In this document: positions 17,120 through 25,063 of the stretch, piece after piece
How the letters are laid out: each line of letters begins with the position of its first letter
How positions within the stretch are numbered: position 1 is the stretch's first letter
IMG/VR virus record: IMGVR_UViG_3300025413_000040
Coordinates: 1-48,288 of that record
Direction: 5' to 3' (one strand)
Source of the DNA: a virus
Length of the DNA stretch: 48,288 nucleotides
The notes under the pieces: generated by a model
What the model was told of the DNA's origin: nothing
Seen by the model: only the letters and a program-made list of their open reading frames with translations
Database searches by the model: none
Program-made: the position numbers and the translations under genes

Positions 17120-17596
17120 ATGAGCATAGCAAGTGACGCAATTGATTCTCTAAATGAATTGGGTTTTGCCTTAAACAACAAACCTACCTTTGACATTCCA
17201 CAGCTTCCTATGGATATCACAGAGCTAGATGACGGGGGCTTGATGGAGCTTTTTGTTCAACTAACTATGTGGAGTGACTACGTAGCTGGTGCGTTTGCTA
17301 TTGCCGCCATCAATGAGAAAGAAGCCGAGACCGCAGTAAAGCAGTACGAAGCTTCAGGAATGCTTGCTAACTGGACTGGTGCTAAGGCAGACCGCCTAGC
17401 TATTGCCAAGGCAACTATCACTGCTAGCGAGCGTATGCAGGAGCTCACTCGGAATTACGATACAGCTTACGCTTTTCGTAAACTTTTAGAAACTAAAACT
17501 AACAACATAGATAGAGATACTCAGCTGGTATCAAGAGAGCTTACCCGCCGCACAGCTGACAACAGCGGCTTTAGATCTAGACAGAGGAGAATCTAA
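17120..17596 (+). CDS. Hypothetical helical protein in recombination block
   Basis: This 158-residue protein is mostly helical, Ala-rich, and ends in a basic tail (FRSRQRRI). The start has GGAGCAGG upstream. It is joined by TAATG to the next gene. I do not recognise a family; its place between the Cas4-like nuclease and a resolvase suggests a DNA-metabolism helper. Confidence 0.7.
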   Translation: MSIASDAIDSLNELGFALNNKPTFDIPQLPMDITELDDGGLMELFVQLTMWSDYVAGAFAIAAINEKEAETAVKQYEASGMLANWTGAKADRLAIAKATITASERMQELTRNYDTAYAFRKLLETKTNNIDRDTQLVSRELTRRTADNSGFRSRQRRI

Positions 17597-17850
17597 TGAC
17601 CGACCTAACGTGGGAACAACTATCAATGTTCACAGATGAAGAGCTGGGTATTAGCACGCCTGCTGAAAAGCCGGTTGAGAAGACTGTAGAAGAACGCTTA
17701 GAGTACCTAGAGCAGCTAATCCAACTGCAAGCAAATATGATGTTTGCACAAAAGGATGTGCTTGATCTAGTAATCCATGTTCTAGGTGAAAAAGGTTATC
17801 TACCAAAAATCAAGGAGCAAGATGTCGAATCCAGCAAAAGCGAAGGGTAG
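17596..17850 (+). CDS. Small acidic coiled-coil protein
   Basis: The 84-residue protein is acidic with a helical, probably coiled-coil centre (VEERLEYLEQLIQLQANMMF, residues 30-49). It is coupled to both neighbours: TAATG at its start, and its end overlaps the resolvase start by 29 bases. Function is unknown. Confidence 0.65.
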   Translation: MTDLTWEQLSMFTDEELGISTPAEKPVEKTVEERLEYLEQLIQLQANMMFAQKDVLDLVIHVLGEKGYLPKIKEQDVESSKSEG

Positions 17851-18160
17851 TGGAGCGGAAAGAGCCGTCGTAGCATGGCTCAAACAATGGTTTCCTTATG
17901 CCGATAGAAGACTTGCAGGGGCTACTCTAGATAAAGGGGACGTCTCTGGTATTCCAGGGGTAACTATCGAGGTCAAGAATCAAGCTGCTATGAAGCTATC
18001 TGAGTGGGTTGGTGAACTAGAGACAGAGATGAAAAACGATGGGGCATGGACTGGGGTAGTGCTCCATAAGAAGAAAGGCAAGACCGACGTAGGGGAGTGG
18101 TACGCCACAATGCCTGCAAAAGTCTGGGTTGATCTCTTGAATAGGGGGATGAAGAATTAG
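17822..18160 (+). CDS. Holliday-junction-resolvase-like PD-(D/E)XK protein
   Basis: ATG at 17822 follows AAGGAG; an upstream in-frame extension to 17786 lacks one. The 112-residue protein has KGSGAERAVVAWL (catalytic Glu), GATLDKGDVSGIPGVTIEVKNQ split as GD, then E-x-K. This is the Hjc-like or VRR-NUC-like layout used to cut branched DNA. It is the second nuclease of this class near recA. Confidence 0.75.
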   Translation: MSNPAKAKGSGAERAVVAWLKQWFPYADRRLAGATLDKGDVSGIPGVTIEVKNQAAMKLSEWVGELETEMKNDGAWTGVVLHKKKGKTDVGEWYATMPAKVWVDLLNRGMKN

Positions 18161-18248
18161 AGCCTTATAGGCGTACTGACAGGCGTTTAAAGGGTATTGT
18201 AGGACTTGAGGGCGGACCACTAAACCGAAACTAAAGGACTACAAAACC

Positions 18249-18530
18249 GTGACAGATACACGAAACGAAGAAAAGTTCCTCCGCGTTGGCGCAGGATCAA
18301 ACGCTCAGTCAGTAGGCTCAGCTATAGCCCATGCTCTTCAAGATAAACCACAAGTTTACGTACGGGCAGTTGGAGCTTCAGCAGTAAATCAGGCAGTAAA
18401 GGCAATCGCTATTGCTAGCGGATATGTTGCCCCTAGAGGCCTAACATTAAGCTGCAGACCAGGATTTACCACAGTAGATTCACGAGACGGACAAATATCC
18501 GCAATTGTCTTTACTATTATTGCTAGTTGA
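18249..18530 (+). CDS. SpoVS-like protein
   Basis: A GTG start follows AGGA at 18237-18240. The 93-residue product has the SpoVS (stage V sporulation protein S) pattern: FLRVGAGSNAQSVGSAIAHAL, then VYVRAVGASAVNQAVKAIAIA, then GYVAPRGLTLSCRPGF. SpoVS is an Alba-like small protein of Bacillus and Thermus-type bacteria that may bind nucleic acid. Phage copies have no known task. Recognition rests on the AVGAxAVNQAVKAIAIA signature. Confidence 0.8.
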   Translation: MTDTRNEEKFLRVGAGSNAQSVGSAIAHALQDKPQVYVRAVGASAVNQAVKAIAIASGYVAPRGLTLSCRPGFTTVDSRDGQISAIVFTIIAS

Positions 18531-18572
18531 TATATCATCTAGCCAAGAGATCTCTAACAGTTAGGTACCAAA

Positions 18573-18914
18573 ATGGCAGATGTAGTAAAAGAAGCCTTAG
18601 CAGGCGAAGCTAAAGTTGGCGGACCACGCCAGCCAATGTTGCGTGAAGGTAGCAAGTTCTCTTCACCATCTTCAAAGCCCGCATCAGGCAAAGCTATGAA
18701 GCGCAAGAACGTTGCAGCAGGAGACCCAACCGTGGAGGCTAAGCCTGCACGTTCAAACACTCTTAATGAGCGTCATGGATCTACCTACAACATCGTTACA
18801 AATATCGTAAAGCAGAATGAGCCAGCAGCTTCAGCAACACTTATGAATGCTAAGGTCATTCCGTCAACAATCAAGCGTACCGCCGATAACTTCGGTGGCG
18901 GGATGCAAGACTAA
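18573..18914 (+). CDS. Hypothetical basic, low-complexity protein
   Basis: The 113-residue protein is Lys/Ala/Ser-rich with a disordered first half (SSKPASGKAMKRKN). It ends before a terminator-like hairpin, so it is the last gene of its transcript. No family is recognised. Confidence 0.65.
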   Translation: MADVVKEALAGEAKVGGPRQPMLREGSKFSSPSSKPASGKAMKRKNVAAGDPTVEAKPARSNTLNERHGSTYNIVTNIVKQNEPAASATLMNAKVIPSTIKRTADNFGGGMQD

Positions 18915-18932
18915 CTAAAACGTACTATAATG

Positions 18933-18960
18933 AAGCTGGAGAGTAAAATCTCCAGCTTTG
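18933..18960 (+). terminator. Hairpin terminator
   Basis: AAGCTGGAGA and TCTCCAGCTT form a perfect 10-base stem with a 6-base loop (GTAAAA), followed by TGTTATC. The U tract is weak. A TATAAT just upstream at 18925-18930 lacks a good -35 box. Confidence 0.65.
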
Positions 18961-18979
18961 TTATCTAATAGGGGGCAAT

Positions 18980-19216
18980 ATGTTAGAACAGCTATATGCT
19001 GAAGCAAAAGACGCACAAGCCAATGCGCTTAAGTTTTGCGTCGTAGGACAGTGGGCTAATACTCTTTTAGAGTCCGATCAAAAGGCATTTAATCTTTCAT
19101 TGAATGATGATGACTTTTCATCTCGGGCTCTTTTTATTTTGTATAAAAATGTAGGTGCACCATTTGGATTAACATCGCTTAAAGAACATAGAAACGGAGC
19201 TTGTTCATGTCGCTAG
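18980..19216 (+). CDS. Hypothetical protein, 78 residues, phage-type
   Basis: The start has GGGGGCAAT. The compact protein has FCVVGQWANTLLESDQKAF, an acidic turn (LNDDDFSSRALF) and ends GACSCR. This looks like a short phage protein often placed before the metallophosphoesterase, with a possible helix-turn-helix (SRALFILYKNVGAPFGLTSL). I cannot assign a function. Confidence 0.65.
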   Translation: MLEQLYAEAKDAQANALKFCVVGQWANTLLESDQKAFNLSLNDDDFSSRALFILYKNVGAPFGLTSLKEHRNGACSCR

Positions 19217-20364
19217 AAGACGCATATAACTCGGCTAAAACTACTAATGATGCCAATAGCGCACTCAATTCTATTGAGCGCCTACTTAAAAACAATGGCT
19301 TGACAGCAGAAGATGTTGGTAAGGTAAGTAAGGTAAGCCTTTCCAATAACCCTGACGATACTAAGATCATTCTCTCCCCTAAGTGGAGCGAGGGACCAAA
19401 GTGGCAGCCTGTACAACATGCTGCCCACGTAGTTATCGAAGCAAAAAAACCAACCCACACCCCTGCGCTGATAAGCAGTGGCTGGAAGGTTGCTGTTGCG
19501 TTGCCTGACCCACAGATCGGGTACCGTAAATATGAGGATGGGACACTGGATCCATTCCACGATGAGGATGCCATGGATGTGGCACTTCAGGTTGTTGGGT
19601 TAGACCATGGTCACCCATTAGACCAGGTAATTAATCTAGGAGACTTTTTAGATCTACCTATGTATGGAACTTACGAGCAGGAGGCTAACTTTGCACACAC
19701 AGCACAATTGGCTATTGATCGTGGTTATCGTTTTCTTGCTGAGCAACGTGCTAACGCCGGGGTGGATGCGAGAATTATCCTTTTGGAAGGTAATCATGAC
19801 AAGCGCCTCAATCGTTTTATTAATAATAACGCTGCTGCTGCTTATGGCATCAAAGTAGCTGACATGCCAGATAGTTGGCCTGTACTCAGCCTACAAAACC
19901 TATTACGTTGCGATGAACTTGGAGTGGAGTTTATAGATGGTTACCCAGCAGCTGCACACTGGATTAACAAGCGTCTTAGAGCTATCCATGGTGATAGGGC
20001 TAATGCTTCGGGTTCTACTGCTGCTCAGTATGCAAATAGTAACCCCAACATTTCCACATTGTTTGGTCATACGCATCGCATGGAACAACAATCCAAAACT
20101 GTATTTGATCGTGACCAGGCGATTAAGAGTGTTAGCTTTAGTCCCGGATGCCTATGTCGCGTTGATGGCGCTGTTCCATCAGTTAAAGGCGGAGTTGATG
20201 TAAAGGGTCAGGCTCTTCAATACTTTGAGAACTGGCAGCAAGGTGTAAGCGTTATCTTCTTCAAAGATGGAGAAGATGACAGCTTTCACTTCGATCAAGT
20301 TCATATTCATAATGGTAAAACTATGTACCGTGGACAAGAGATTGTATCTACACGTAAGCAATAG
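19207..20364 (+). CDS. Calcineurin-like metallophosphoesterase
   Basis: ATG at 19207 is preferred over TTG at 19201. The protein (385 residues) has the family motifs in order: ALPDPQIGY (a variant of DxH with Gln), LGDFLD, EGNHDKR and FGHTHR. These residues bind two metals in phosphodiesterases. The N-terminal 95 residues are a separate helical region. Its substrate (cyclic nucleotide, nucleic acid ends or protein phosphates) cannot be read from sequence. Confidence 0.85.
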   Translation: MSLEDAYNSAKTTNDANSALNSIERLLKNNGLTAEDVGKVSKVSLSNNPDDTKIILSPKWSEGPKWQPVQHAAHVVIEAKKPTHTPALISSGWKVAVALPDPQIGYRKYEDGTLDPFHDEDAMDVALQVVGLDHGHPLDQVINLGDFLDLPMYGTYEQEANFAHTAQLAIDRGYRFLAEQRANAGVDARIILLEGNHDKRLNRFINNNAAAAYGIKVADMPDSWPVLSLQNLLRCDELGVEFIDGYPAAAHWINKRLRAIHGDRANASGSTAAQYANSNPNISTLFGHTHRMEQQSKTVFDRDQAIKSVSFSPGCLCRVDGAVPSVKGGVDVKGQALQYFENWQQGVSVIFFKDGEDDSFHFDQVHIHNGKTMYRGQEIVSTRKQ

Positions 20365-20383
20365 TTTTTAGCAATACAAATAG

Positions 20384-20427
20384 GCCGGTGTCATGCACAA
20401 TATGTGCATACGCCGGCTTATTTTATT
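20384..20427 (+). terminator. Strong Rho-independent terminator
   Basis: A long stem pairs GCCGG with CCGGC and, further in, ATGCACA with TGTGCAT around the loop ATA, followed by TTATTTTATT. It separates the metallophosphoesterase from the lysis cassette. Confidence 0.85.
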
Positions 20428-20435
20428 GGAGAGAC

Positions 20436-20702
20436 ATGAGCTCAAGTACTATCAATATTCTGCAAGGTATTTCAGCAGCTCTAGCTATCCTAGGAGCTAT
20501 CGGCTTTGCATTCCGTTGGGTTATTAAACACTACCTATCTGAATTGCGCCCAAATCATGGGTCATCTCTCAATGATAAGATTAATTTAGAAATTATACCT
20601 CTCCTTAAAGACCTACGCGCCCACCAGGAAAAGATTGCTCTAAAGGTGGCTAAGCTAGAGGGCCGCTTCGAACAGCACGTAGACGACGTAGAGGAAGAAT
20701 AA
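20436..20702 (+). CDS. Holin-like membrane protein with C-terminal coiled coil
   Basis: ATG at 20436 has GGAGAGAC upstream; an in-frame extension into the terminator is not credible. The 88-residue protein has one transmembrane segment (residues 8-28, ISAALAILGAIGFAFRWVI) and a charged helical tail. It is the first gene of the lysis cassette. Single-TM proteins of this type are often annotated as holins or holin partners in actinophages. Certainty is limited. Confidence 0.7.
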   Translation: MSSSTINILQGISAALAILGAIGFAFRWVIKHYLSELRPNHGSSLNDKINLEIIPLLKDLRAHQEKIALKVAKLEGRFEQHVDDVEEE

Positions 20703-21181
20703 TGTCTTACACGCCTCGTCCAGGAGACTATGGCGTAGTTAAAACTAACGGCATAGTTGCAAAGCTAATTCGTCTAGGAACCCTAAGCCGCTGGAATCAC
20801 GCGGTTATTTGCATAGAGGGCGACCTTATTGTAGAAGCCCGCCCTATTGGAGTAAGCTTTGGCAAAGCTAGTAGCTATGACCATATTGCGTGGAACCAGC
20901 ACGAAACTCTTACTAAAGATCAACGATCAAAGATCGTAGACTATGCAGTAGCACAAATCGGCAAGCCTTACGGATTTCGAGATATTTTCACTATCTTCCT
21001 TCGTATACTGGGTTTACGTATCCCACCAGTAAAGCTATGGAATAAACTCTCAAAGCGTGAGGGATTTATCTGTTCAGAATTAGTTGCCGAGGCTTACGAT
21101 ACTGCAAGCTTCACACTTATTAACAAACCTCTTAATTTAGTAACCCCAGGCGATCTAGCAGAAAGGTTAATCTACCAGTGA
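20702..21181 (+). CDS. NlpC/P60-like (YiiX-type) papain-fold peptidase
   Basis: The 159-residue protein has the permuted papain-fold pattern: GDYGVV, then RWNHAVICIEG (catalytic His) and, near residue 122, FICSELVAEAY (catalytic Cys). These YiiX/YebB-like enzymes hydrolyse amide or lipid bonds at the cell envelope. Its place between the holin-like and endolysin genes suggests a lysis or wall-entry task. Confidence 0.75.
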   Translation: MSYTPRPGDYGVVKTNGIVAKLIRLGTLSRWNHAVICIEGDLIVEARPIGVSFGKASSYDHIAWNQHETLTKDQRSKIVDYAVAQIGKPYGFRDIFTIFLRILGLRIPPVKLWNKLSKREGFICSELVAEAYDTASFTLINKPLNLVTPGDLAERLIYQ

Positions 21182-21612
21182 CAGATGCACATAAGCAGAA
21201 CATGAATCTACACTTGGCCGTATCCGTACCCGCGCATGAACCACGTGAATCTGACCCACACTATCATTTGTTTAACCAGGCTAAGGGCCGCATTAAAAAA
21301 GCTGGGTTGTGGAAATGTATTATTAATGATGATTTATGCTCAGGTCAGCCAGAGCTACATCACAGCCACATTGAGTTTAGTCAGATCAACAACATGGATC
21401 CAGCAAAGGTTGAGCAGGCTTTTGGTCTTCATTTTGAAAATGATGAAGAGTTCCAAGAGTGGATTGAAAGCCCAGGAAACCTAGAAGTTCTATGTGAAAC
21501 CCACCATCGTACACGCTTTGGTATTCATGAGATTCCAGCTCCTCTATGGGAGACGTTTAGATATCGCAAGACGGGAACAGCTCCAGCTGCGGAGGTGTTA
21601 AAGAATGAGTAG
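21178..21612 (+). CDS. HNH-type endonuclease-like protein
   Basis: A GTG start overlaps the previous stop (GTGA). The 144-residue protein has WKCIINDDLCSGQPELHHSH and NLEVLCETHHR, an HNH core with two Cys pairs for zinc. It may be a free-standing HNH nuclease inside the lysis cassette, as seen in several phages, or a packaging-linked HNH protein. No intron or intein is visible nearby. Confidence 0.75.
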   Translation: MTDAHKQNMNLHLAVSVPAHEPRESDPHYHLFNQAKGRIKKAGLWKCIINDDLCSGQPELHHSHIEFSQINNMDPAKVEQAFGLHFENDEEFQEWIESPGNLEVLCETHHRTRFGIHEIPAPLWETFRYRKTGTAPAAEVLKNE

Positions 21613-22477
21613 CGGATTAGATATAGTAAATATTGCACAGACGCAGATTGGGTTTATTGAAGGACCAAACAACGATAACCCATATGGCAAGTGGTATGGA
21701 ATTCCCAATGAGAGTTATTGCGCTATGGGAGTTAGCTGGGTGTTTGCCCAAGCTGGTCTCTCCGCTCTTGTTGCTGCGCAAACTGAAAAGGGCTTTGCAT
21801 ACTGCCCTGCAGGCTTGACATGGTTTCAAAAGAAGGGCCGTGTCGTAGGAAAGTACGAAGGACAACCAGGTGATTTGGTGTTTTATAGCTGGGCAGGAAA
21901 TGGGGTAGCAGACCATGTGGAAATTATTGAAGCTGCGTCTCGTGACGGTATTACGTGTATTGGATTTAATACCGGACCAGACAAATCAACTGGTAATCCT
22001 GCTAACGGTGACGGCGTATTTAGGGTTCATCGTCCCTATCTTTATGTCTTGGCTATCGTTCGTCCTGAGTATCCTGGCGCAGTTAAGCCATCTCAAACTA
22101 AAGCTGTAAACAATAAAGCACTGGCTACAGGTGTAGCTGGAGTAACAGCGCTTGGTGGTGCAGGAGCTGCAGGTGTTACTCATAGCACTACTCCTGCCAA
22201 TACATCTAAAACTACCGTCATAGTTGCTCCACCATTTCCAGGTAGTGCGGTATTTAAGAAGCCCGGTGCTAAAGGAACTGCAGAGCTAATTGTTGCCCGT
22301 GCGCTTGCTAATGCCGGATTACTACCGGCAAACTTAGTATCAAATGTTTTGACTGATGCTGAGATCGCCCTTATTCCAGTTTACCAATCAAGATACCCAG
22401 GTCTGGCAGCTGAGAAAAAGGCGGGAGTTTTGGGACCTAACACCTATCTATCTATGGCAGCAAAAGCAGGGTACTAG
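21605..22477 (+). CDS. Endolysin with CHAP domain
   Basis: The 290-residue protein has an N-terminal CHAP-type amidase/endopeptidase: YCAMGVSWVFAQAGL (Cys about residue 39), PGDLVFYSW and VADHVEIIE (His about residue 104). An Ala/Gly/Thr-rich linker (residues 165-205) leads to a C-terminal peptidoglycan-binding-like domain ending GVLGPNTYLSMAAKAGY. It lacks a signal peptide, so it depends on a holin. The start overlaps the HNH gene by 8 bases. Confidence 0.88.
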   Translation: MSSGLDIVNIAQTQIGFIEGPNNDNPYGKWYGIPNESYCAMGVSWVFAQAGLSALVAAQTEKGFAYCPAGLTWFQKKGRVVGKYEGQPGDLVFYSWAGNGVADHVEIIEAASRDGITCIGFNTGPDKSTGNPANGDGVFRVHRPYLYVLAIVRPEYPGAVKPSQTKAVNNKALATGVAGVTALGGAGAAGVTHSTTPANTSKTTVIVAPPFPGSAVFKKPGAKGTAELIVARALANAGLLPANLVSNVLTDAEIALIPVYQSRYPGLAAEKKAGVLGPNTYLSMAAKAGY

Positions 22478-22806
22478 TGAAGCGTTTTCAAAAGATATCT
22501 GATTGGGCCTCTACTGCCTTTGGCTCACCATGGTTTCTTATCATACATATTGTCTTTTGGGCTATATGGATGACCTTTGCGGTCTTTGACCCGTACCCAT
22601 TTAACCTCCTTACGCTTACTGTTTCCCTGGAATCCATCCTGCTTTCTGGCTTACTTTTGAATGCGACTAACCGTTCGGGGGACGAAGACAGGCGTATTAT
22701 TAGTAAAGATCTAAAGCTAGATCAAGCTACCCATAACCATATAGAAGAGCTACGACGCCACATATCTCTTATTATGAACCATATGGGTGTTGACGATAAC
22801 CGATAA
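22477..22806 (+). CDS. DUF1003 membrane protein
   Basis: A GTG start overlaps the endolysin stop. The 109-residue protein has the DUF1003 pattern: ISDWASTAFGSPWFLIIHIV with a W-rich first TM segment, FDPYPFNLLTLTVSLESILLS as the second, then NRSGDEDRR and a helical tail. Phage members sit in lysis cassettes and may act as holin-like or spanin-like proteins; that is inference. Confidence 0.8.
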   Translation: MKRFQKISDWASTAFGSPWFLIIHIVFWAIWMTFAVFDPYPFNLLTLTVSLESILLSGLLLNATNRSGDEDRRIISKDLKLDQATHNHIEELRRHISLIMNHMGVDDNR

Positions 22807-22818
22807 GATTGTTATACT
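22790..22818 (+). promoter_or_regulatory. Sigma-70-type promoter
   Basis: TTGACG at 22790-22795, a 17-base spacer and TATACT at 22813-22818 lie across the end of the DUF1003 gene. The next bases, CAAAGTGGAGG, repeat those after the promoter at 9926-9954 and include the ribosome site of the gene at 22834. Confidence 0.8.
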
Positions 22819-22833
22819 CAAAGTGGAGGACAG

Positions 22834-23064
22834 ATGATTAAGTTAAATCTTAAGAGTCCAGTGTCTGTGGGAATTGGAAGTTCAGCTGCGTTTAGTGCGT
22901 GGGCAGCTTCCGGTTTTTCACCGGACTTAAAGCATATTGGCTTAGCTCTATCTGCCGGATTGGCAGGAACAGCTCAACCTAGCTTCTCTTCTTCTCAGCC
23001 TAATGTTCAGGCTGAATCCCACATTGTTACACCTTACGTAAATAATGTAACACCTACAGAATAA
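22834..23064 (+). CDS. Small hydrophobic protein (paralogue of next gene)
   Basis: The 76-residue protein contains one hydrophobic segment (SPDLKHIGLALSAGLAGTAQ) and a polar tail. Its middle resembles NHNLKHVAFAAVFGVIGPV in the following gene, suggesting an old duplication. It starts right after its own promoter. Possibly a holin-type or minor virion membrane protein; not identified. Confidence 0.65.
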   Translation: MIKLNLKSPVSVGIGSSAAFSAWAASGFSPDLKHIGLALSAGLAGTAQPSFSSSQPNVQAESHIVTPYVNNVTPTE

Positions 23065-23073
23065 GGAATATAA

Positions 23074-23370
23074 ATGCGTATTACAAACTCAGAAAAAGGT
23101 CTTGTCGAGCACTACGTCTATGCTACAGCCGCATCAGCAGCTCTTCTTTGGTACAAGGGTGGCGCAGCCAACCATAACCTAAAGCATGTTGCATTTGCAG
23201 CAGTATTTGGCGTAATTGGCCCAGTTCTTGCTCGTGTTAACACCAAGGGTCTTGTATCTAAGCTTGCAAAGCAGGAGCACCTAGATGCAGCAACAACCGC
23301 AGGTCTAGTAACTGTTGCAACAGCTGTTCAGACCGATGCTGAAAAGGCGCTGGCTAACGCGGCTAAGTAA
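23074..23370 (+). CDS. Small hydrophobic protein
   Basis: The 98-residue protein has two hydrophobic segments (about residues 14-26 and 36-53) and an Ala/Thr-rich helical tail ending EKALANAAK. Together with the preceding gene it forms a two-gene transcript bounded by a promoter and a terminator. Function unknown. Confidence 0.65.
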   Translation: MRITNSEKGLVEHYVYATAASAALLWYKGGAANHNLKHVAFAAVFGVIGPVLARVNTKGLVSKLAKQEHLDAATTAGLVTVATAVQTDAEKALANAAK

Positions 23371-23385
23371 GTTTAACCAAGTAAT

Positions 23386-23418
23386 GAGCCGGGGATTACA
23401 CCCCGGCTCTTTGCTTTT
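23386..23418 (+). terminator. Rho-independent terminator
   Basis: GAGCCGGGG and CCCCGGCTC form a perfect 9-base stem around ATTACA, followed by TTTGCTTTT. It closes the lysis region. Confidence 0.9.
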
Positions 23419-23452
23419 AGGGGTATTATTAGGGGGTCTAAGGGAGCCCTAA

Positions 23453-23683
23453 ATGCTAACAGCTGGTCAATTTGATGATGACCCAGAAAAGATCCATAAG
23501 GATATGCATGATACTGCATGGCTATCTGATCGATCTGTAAGTGGTTCTGATGAAGATCTTAAATTTATGAAAGCGCATCATGAGGCCAGGGCTAAATACG
23601 AAAAAGTTACGGGAAAATCACCTATAATCTCTATAAATGATTTTGATAGTCCATTGTGTTCACATTGTGGGGAGATGTTTTAA
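23453..23683 (+). CDS. Hypothetical acidic protein with terminal CxxC
   Basis: The start follows AAGGGAG. The 76-residue protein is charged and ends CSHCGEMF, a single CxxC. It overlaps the next gene by one base (TAATG). No family recognised. Confidence 0.65.
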   Translation: MLTAGQFDDDPEKIHKDMHDTAWLSDRSVSGSDEDLKFMKAHHEARAKYEKVTGKSPIISINDFDSPLCSHCGEMF

Positions 23684-24228
23684 TGGCTGAGTCACATCAA
23701 AACTGGCAGTACCTTGGTGCTAGCGGTTATATTGGCGCGTACACAACTACTGGTGGAGGCGGTACTCCTGTCTCACCTCGTAGTGCCATGGACTTTCTTC
23801 GTATGGGTGTTGGTCGCGCCCCACAAGCAGAATATCCTGATGGCTACCTCGGCACAATTCGTACACGCCGTGATGATAAAGGAAAGCCTTATGCAGTCTC
23901 AGATACAGTATTAGACTCATTAAAGAATCGTCAGAACCAACGTGCCTACCAACGCGGTGTTCACCGTGGAGAACGTATTGACCCTGCCCAGTATATGTGG
24001 CCTGAAGATCTACAACCAGATCGTAGATTAAACAATCGTAACTTTAAGCTTGCTGATGTAGAAGGCGGGTTAGTTTATATGGGTAAGAGAAACGCACCTA
24101 AGATGTCTCTTGCTCCAGCACCACATCTTGTTAATGATGGTAAAGCTAACGTATCCTCTAACGTACCGGCTGAATTTAACCCTCGCATTGCCCAGAACTT
24201 CACCCACCTATCACCACAATGGAAGTAA
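23683..24228 (+). CDS. Hypothetical protein, possibly virion-associated
   Basis: ATG at 23683 overlaps the previous stop. The 181-residue protein has a Gly-rich turn (TTTGGGGTPVSP) and many Arg/Asn/Tyr residues (NRQNQRAYQRGVHRG), with little predicted regular structure. It begins a run of small, Pro/Asn-rich proteins of unknown function. A structural or capsid-decorating task is conceivable but unsupported. Confidence 0.65.
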   Translation: MAESHQNWQYLGASGYIGAYTTTGGGGTPVSPRSAMDFLRMGVGRAPQAEYPDGYLGTIRTRRDDKGKPYAVSDTVLDSLKNRQNQRAYQRGVHRGERIDPAQYMWPEDLQPDRRLNNRNFKLADVEGGLVYMGKRNAPKMSLAPAPHLVNDGKANVSSNVPAEFNPRIAQNFTHLSPQWK

Positions 24229-24231
24229 CAA

Positions 24232-24504
24232 ATGGCTACATTTTATGATCAAGAAAACGATGAAGGCGGAAGCTATGAGCCGGAGCATGTTGCGGCAGGC
24301 CCACAACAGAATTTAGGTCATGGACCAACATGTGATCACTGTAACGATGCGCTCCTGAATACCATGGAGAATTCCCGCCGCCGTGCAGCCACGTTTAGCC
24401 AAGCTATTAATAATCTTAAATCTTATAAAACAGATAAAGCAATCAATGTGCTTGCGGCTACTATTGATCGTAAGCCTGGATTTAATCCATCTAAGGATTC
24501 CTAA
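24232..24504 (+). CDS. Hypothetical protein with CDHC motif
   Basis: GGAAG precedes the start. The 90-residue protein has an acidic disordered N-terminus, one CDHC (residues 34-37) and a helical C-terminal half. It ends in a TAATG overlap with the next gene. Unknown function. Confidence 0.6.
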   Translation: MATFYDQENDEGGSYEPEHVAAGPQQNLGHGPTCDHCNDALLNTMENSRRRAATFSQAINNLKSYKTDKAINVLAATIDRKPGFNPSKDS

Positions 24505-24866
24505 TGACTCAAAATGTAAATGGAGTTTATGACTACAGCAAGGGTCGTCCTATCACTAATGAGGACCCAGATCCTTCGCTACTTCGCTATGACTTCCTAG
24601 GGCCTTTTGCAAATGCACAAGAAGGCATGATGTCTAGGGCTCTTCTAGCTAACACCACCCCAGGCTCTATGCTTCAAGATATTGTTCGCCCACCGCTACC
24701 ACAAGTTCAACTCTTCCCACCACGCTACGGCTACCGCACCCGTGAGCTGGGTGTTGCTGACGTTATGGACGTGAATGAGGAGTTCTATCCAACTCGTGTA
24801 GACTTTACCCGTGACCCTGCAGGCTACCAGGGCACAGCCCGTAACGTCTCTGAATCGGTTTGGTAA
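24504..24866 (+). CDS. Hypothetical Pro/Tyr/Arg-rich protein
   Basis: The 120-residue protein is rich in Pro, Tyr and Arg (PPLPQVQLFPPRYGYRTREL) and looks largely unstructured. It is coupled at both ends through TAATG. It may be a virion component or scaffold-type peptide; nothing identifies it. Confidence 0.6.
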   Translation: MTQNVNGVYDYSKGRPITNEDPDPSLLRYDFLGPFANAQEGMMSRALLANTTPGSMLQDIVRPPLPQVQLFPPRYGYRTRELGVADVMDVNEEFYPTRVDFTRDPAGYQGTARNVSESVW

Positions 24867-25027
24867 TGGAAGATACATCTACGCTAACTATCTATGATGG
24901 TACTGTCCTTTGTAAAAAGTGCGGGTACCCAATGACTCCTTTGGAGGCAATGTACAGCGATGACGGGCTCTGCCCATATTGCCGTAATCAAAAATACGAA
25001 AACCACGCCAAAAATAGAATGGCCTAG
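24866..25027 (+). CDS. Zinc-ribbon microprotein, 53 residues
   Basis: The frame starts at the TAATG overlap with the previous gene and ends at TAG 25027. CKKCG at residues 16-20 and CPYCR at 36-40 form a complete CxxC-x16-CxxC zinc ribbon. It is short but well supported by coupling and motif. Function unknown. Confidence 0.78.
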   Translation: MEDTSTLTIYDGTVLCKKCGYPMTPLEAMYSDDGLCPYCRNQKYENHAKNRMA

Positions 25028-25063
25028 GCTGACATACAGAAAATTTAAGGAGATACTTACACC

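Noticed and set aside
15880-18570. AGTTAGGTAC shared by the leaders at about 15886 and 18561
   Set aside because: A single 10-base match at two sites, part of a plain ribosome-site region; likely chance.
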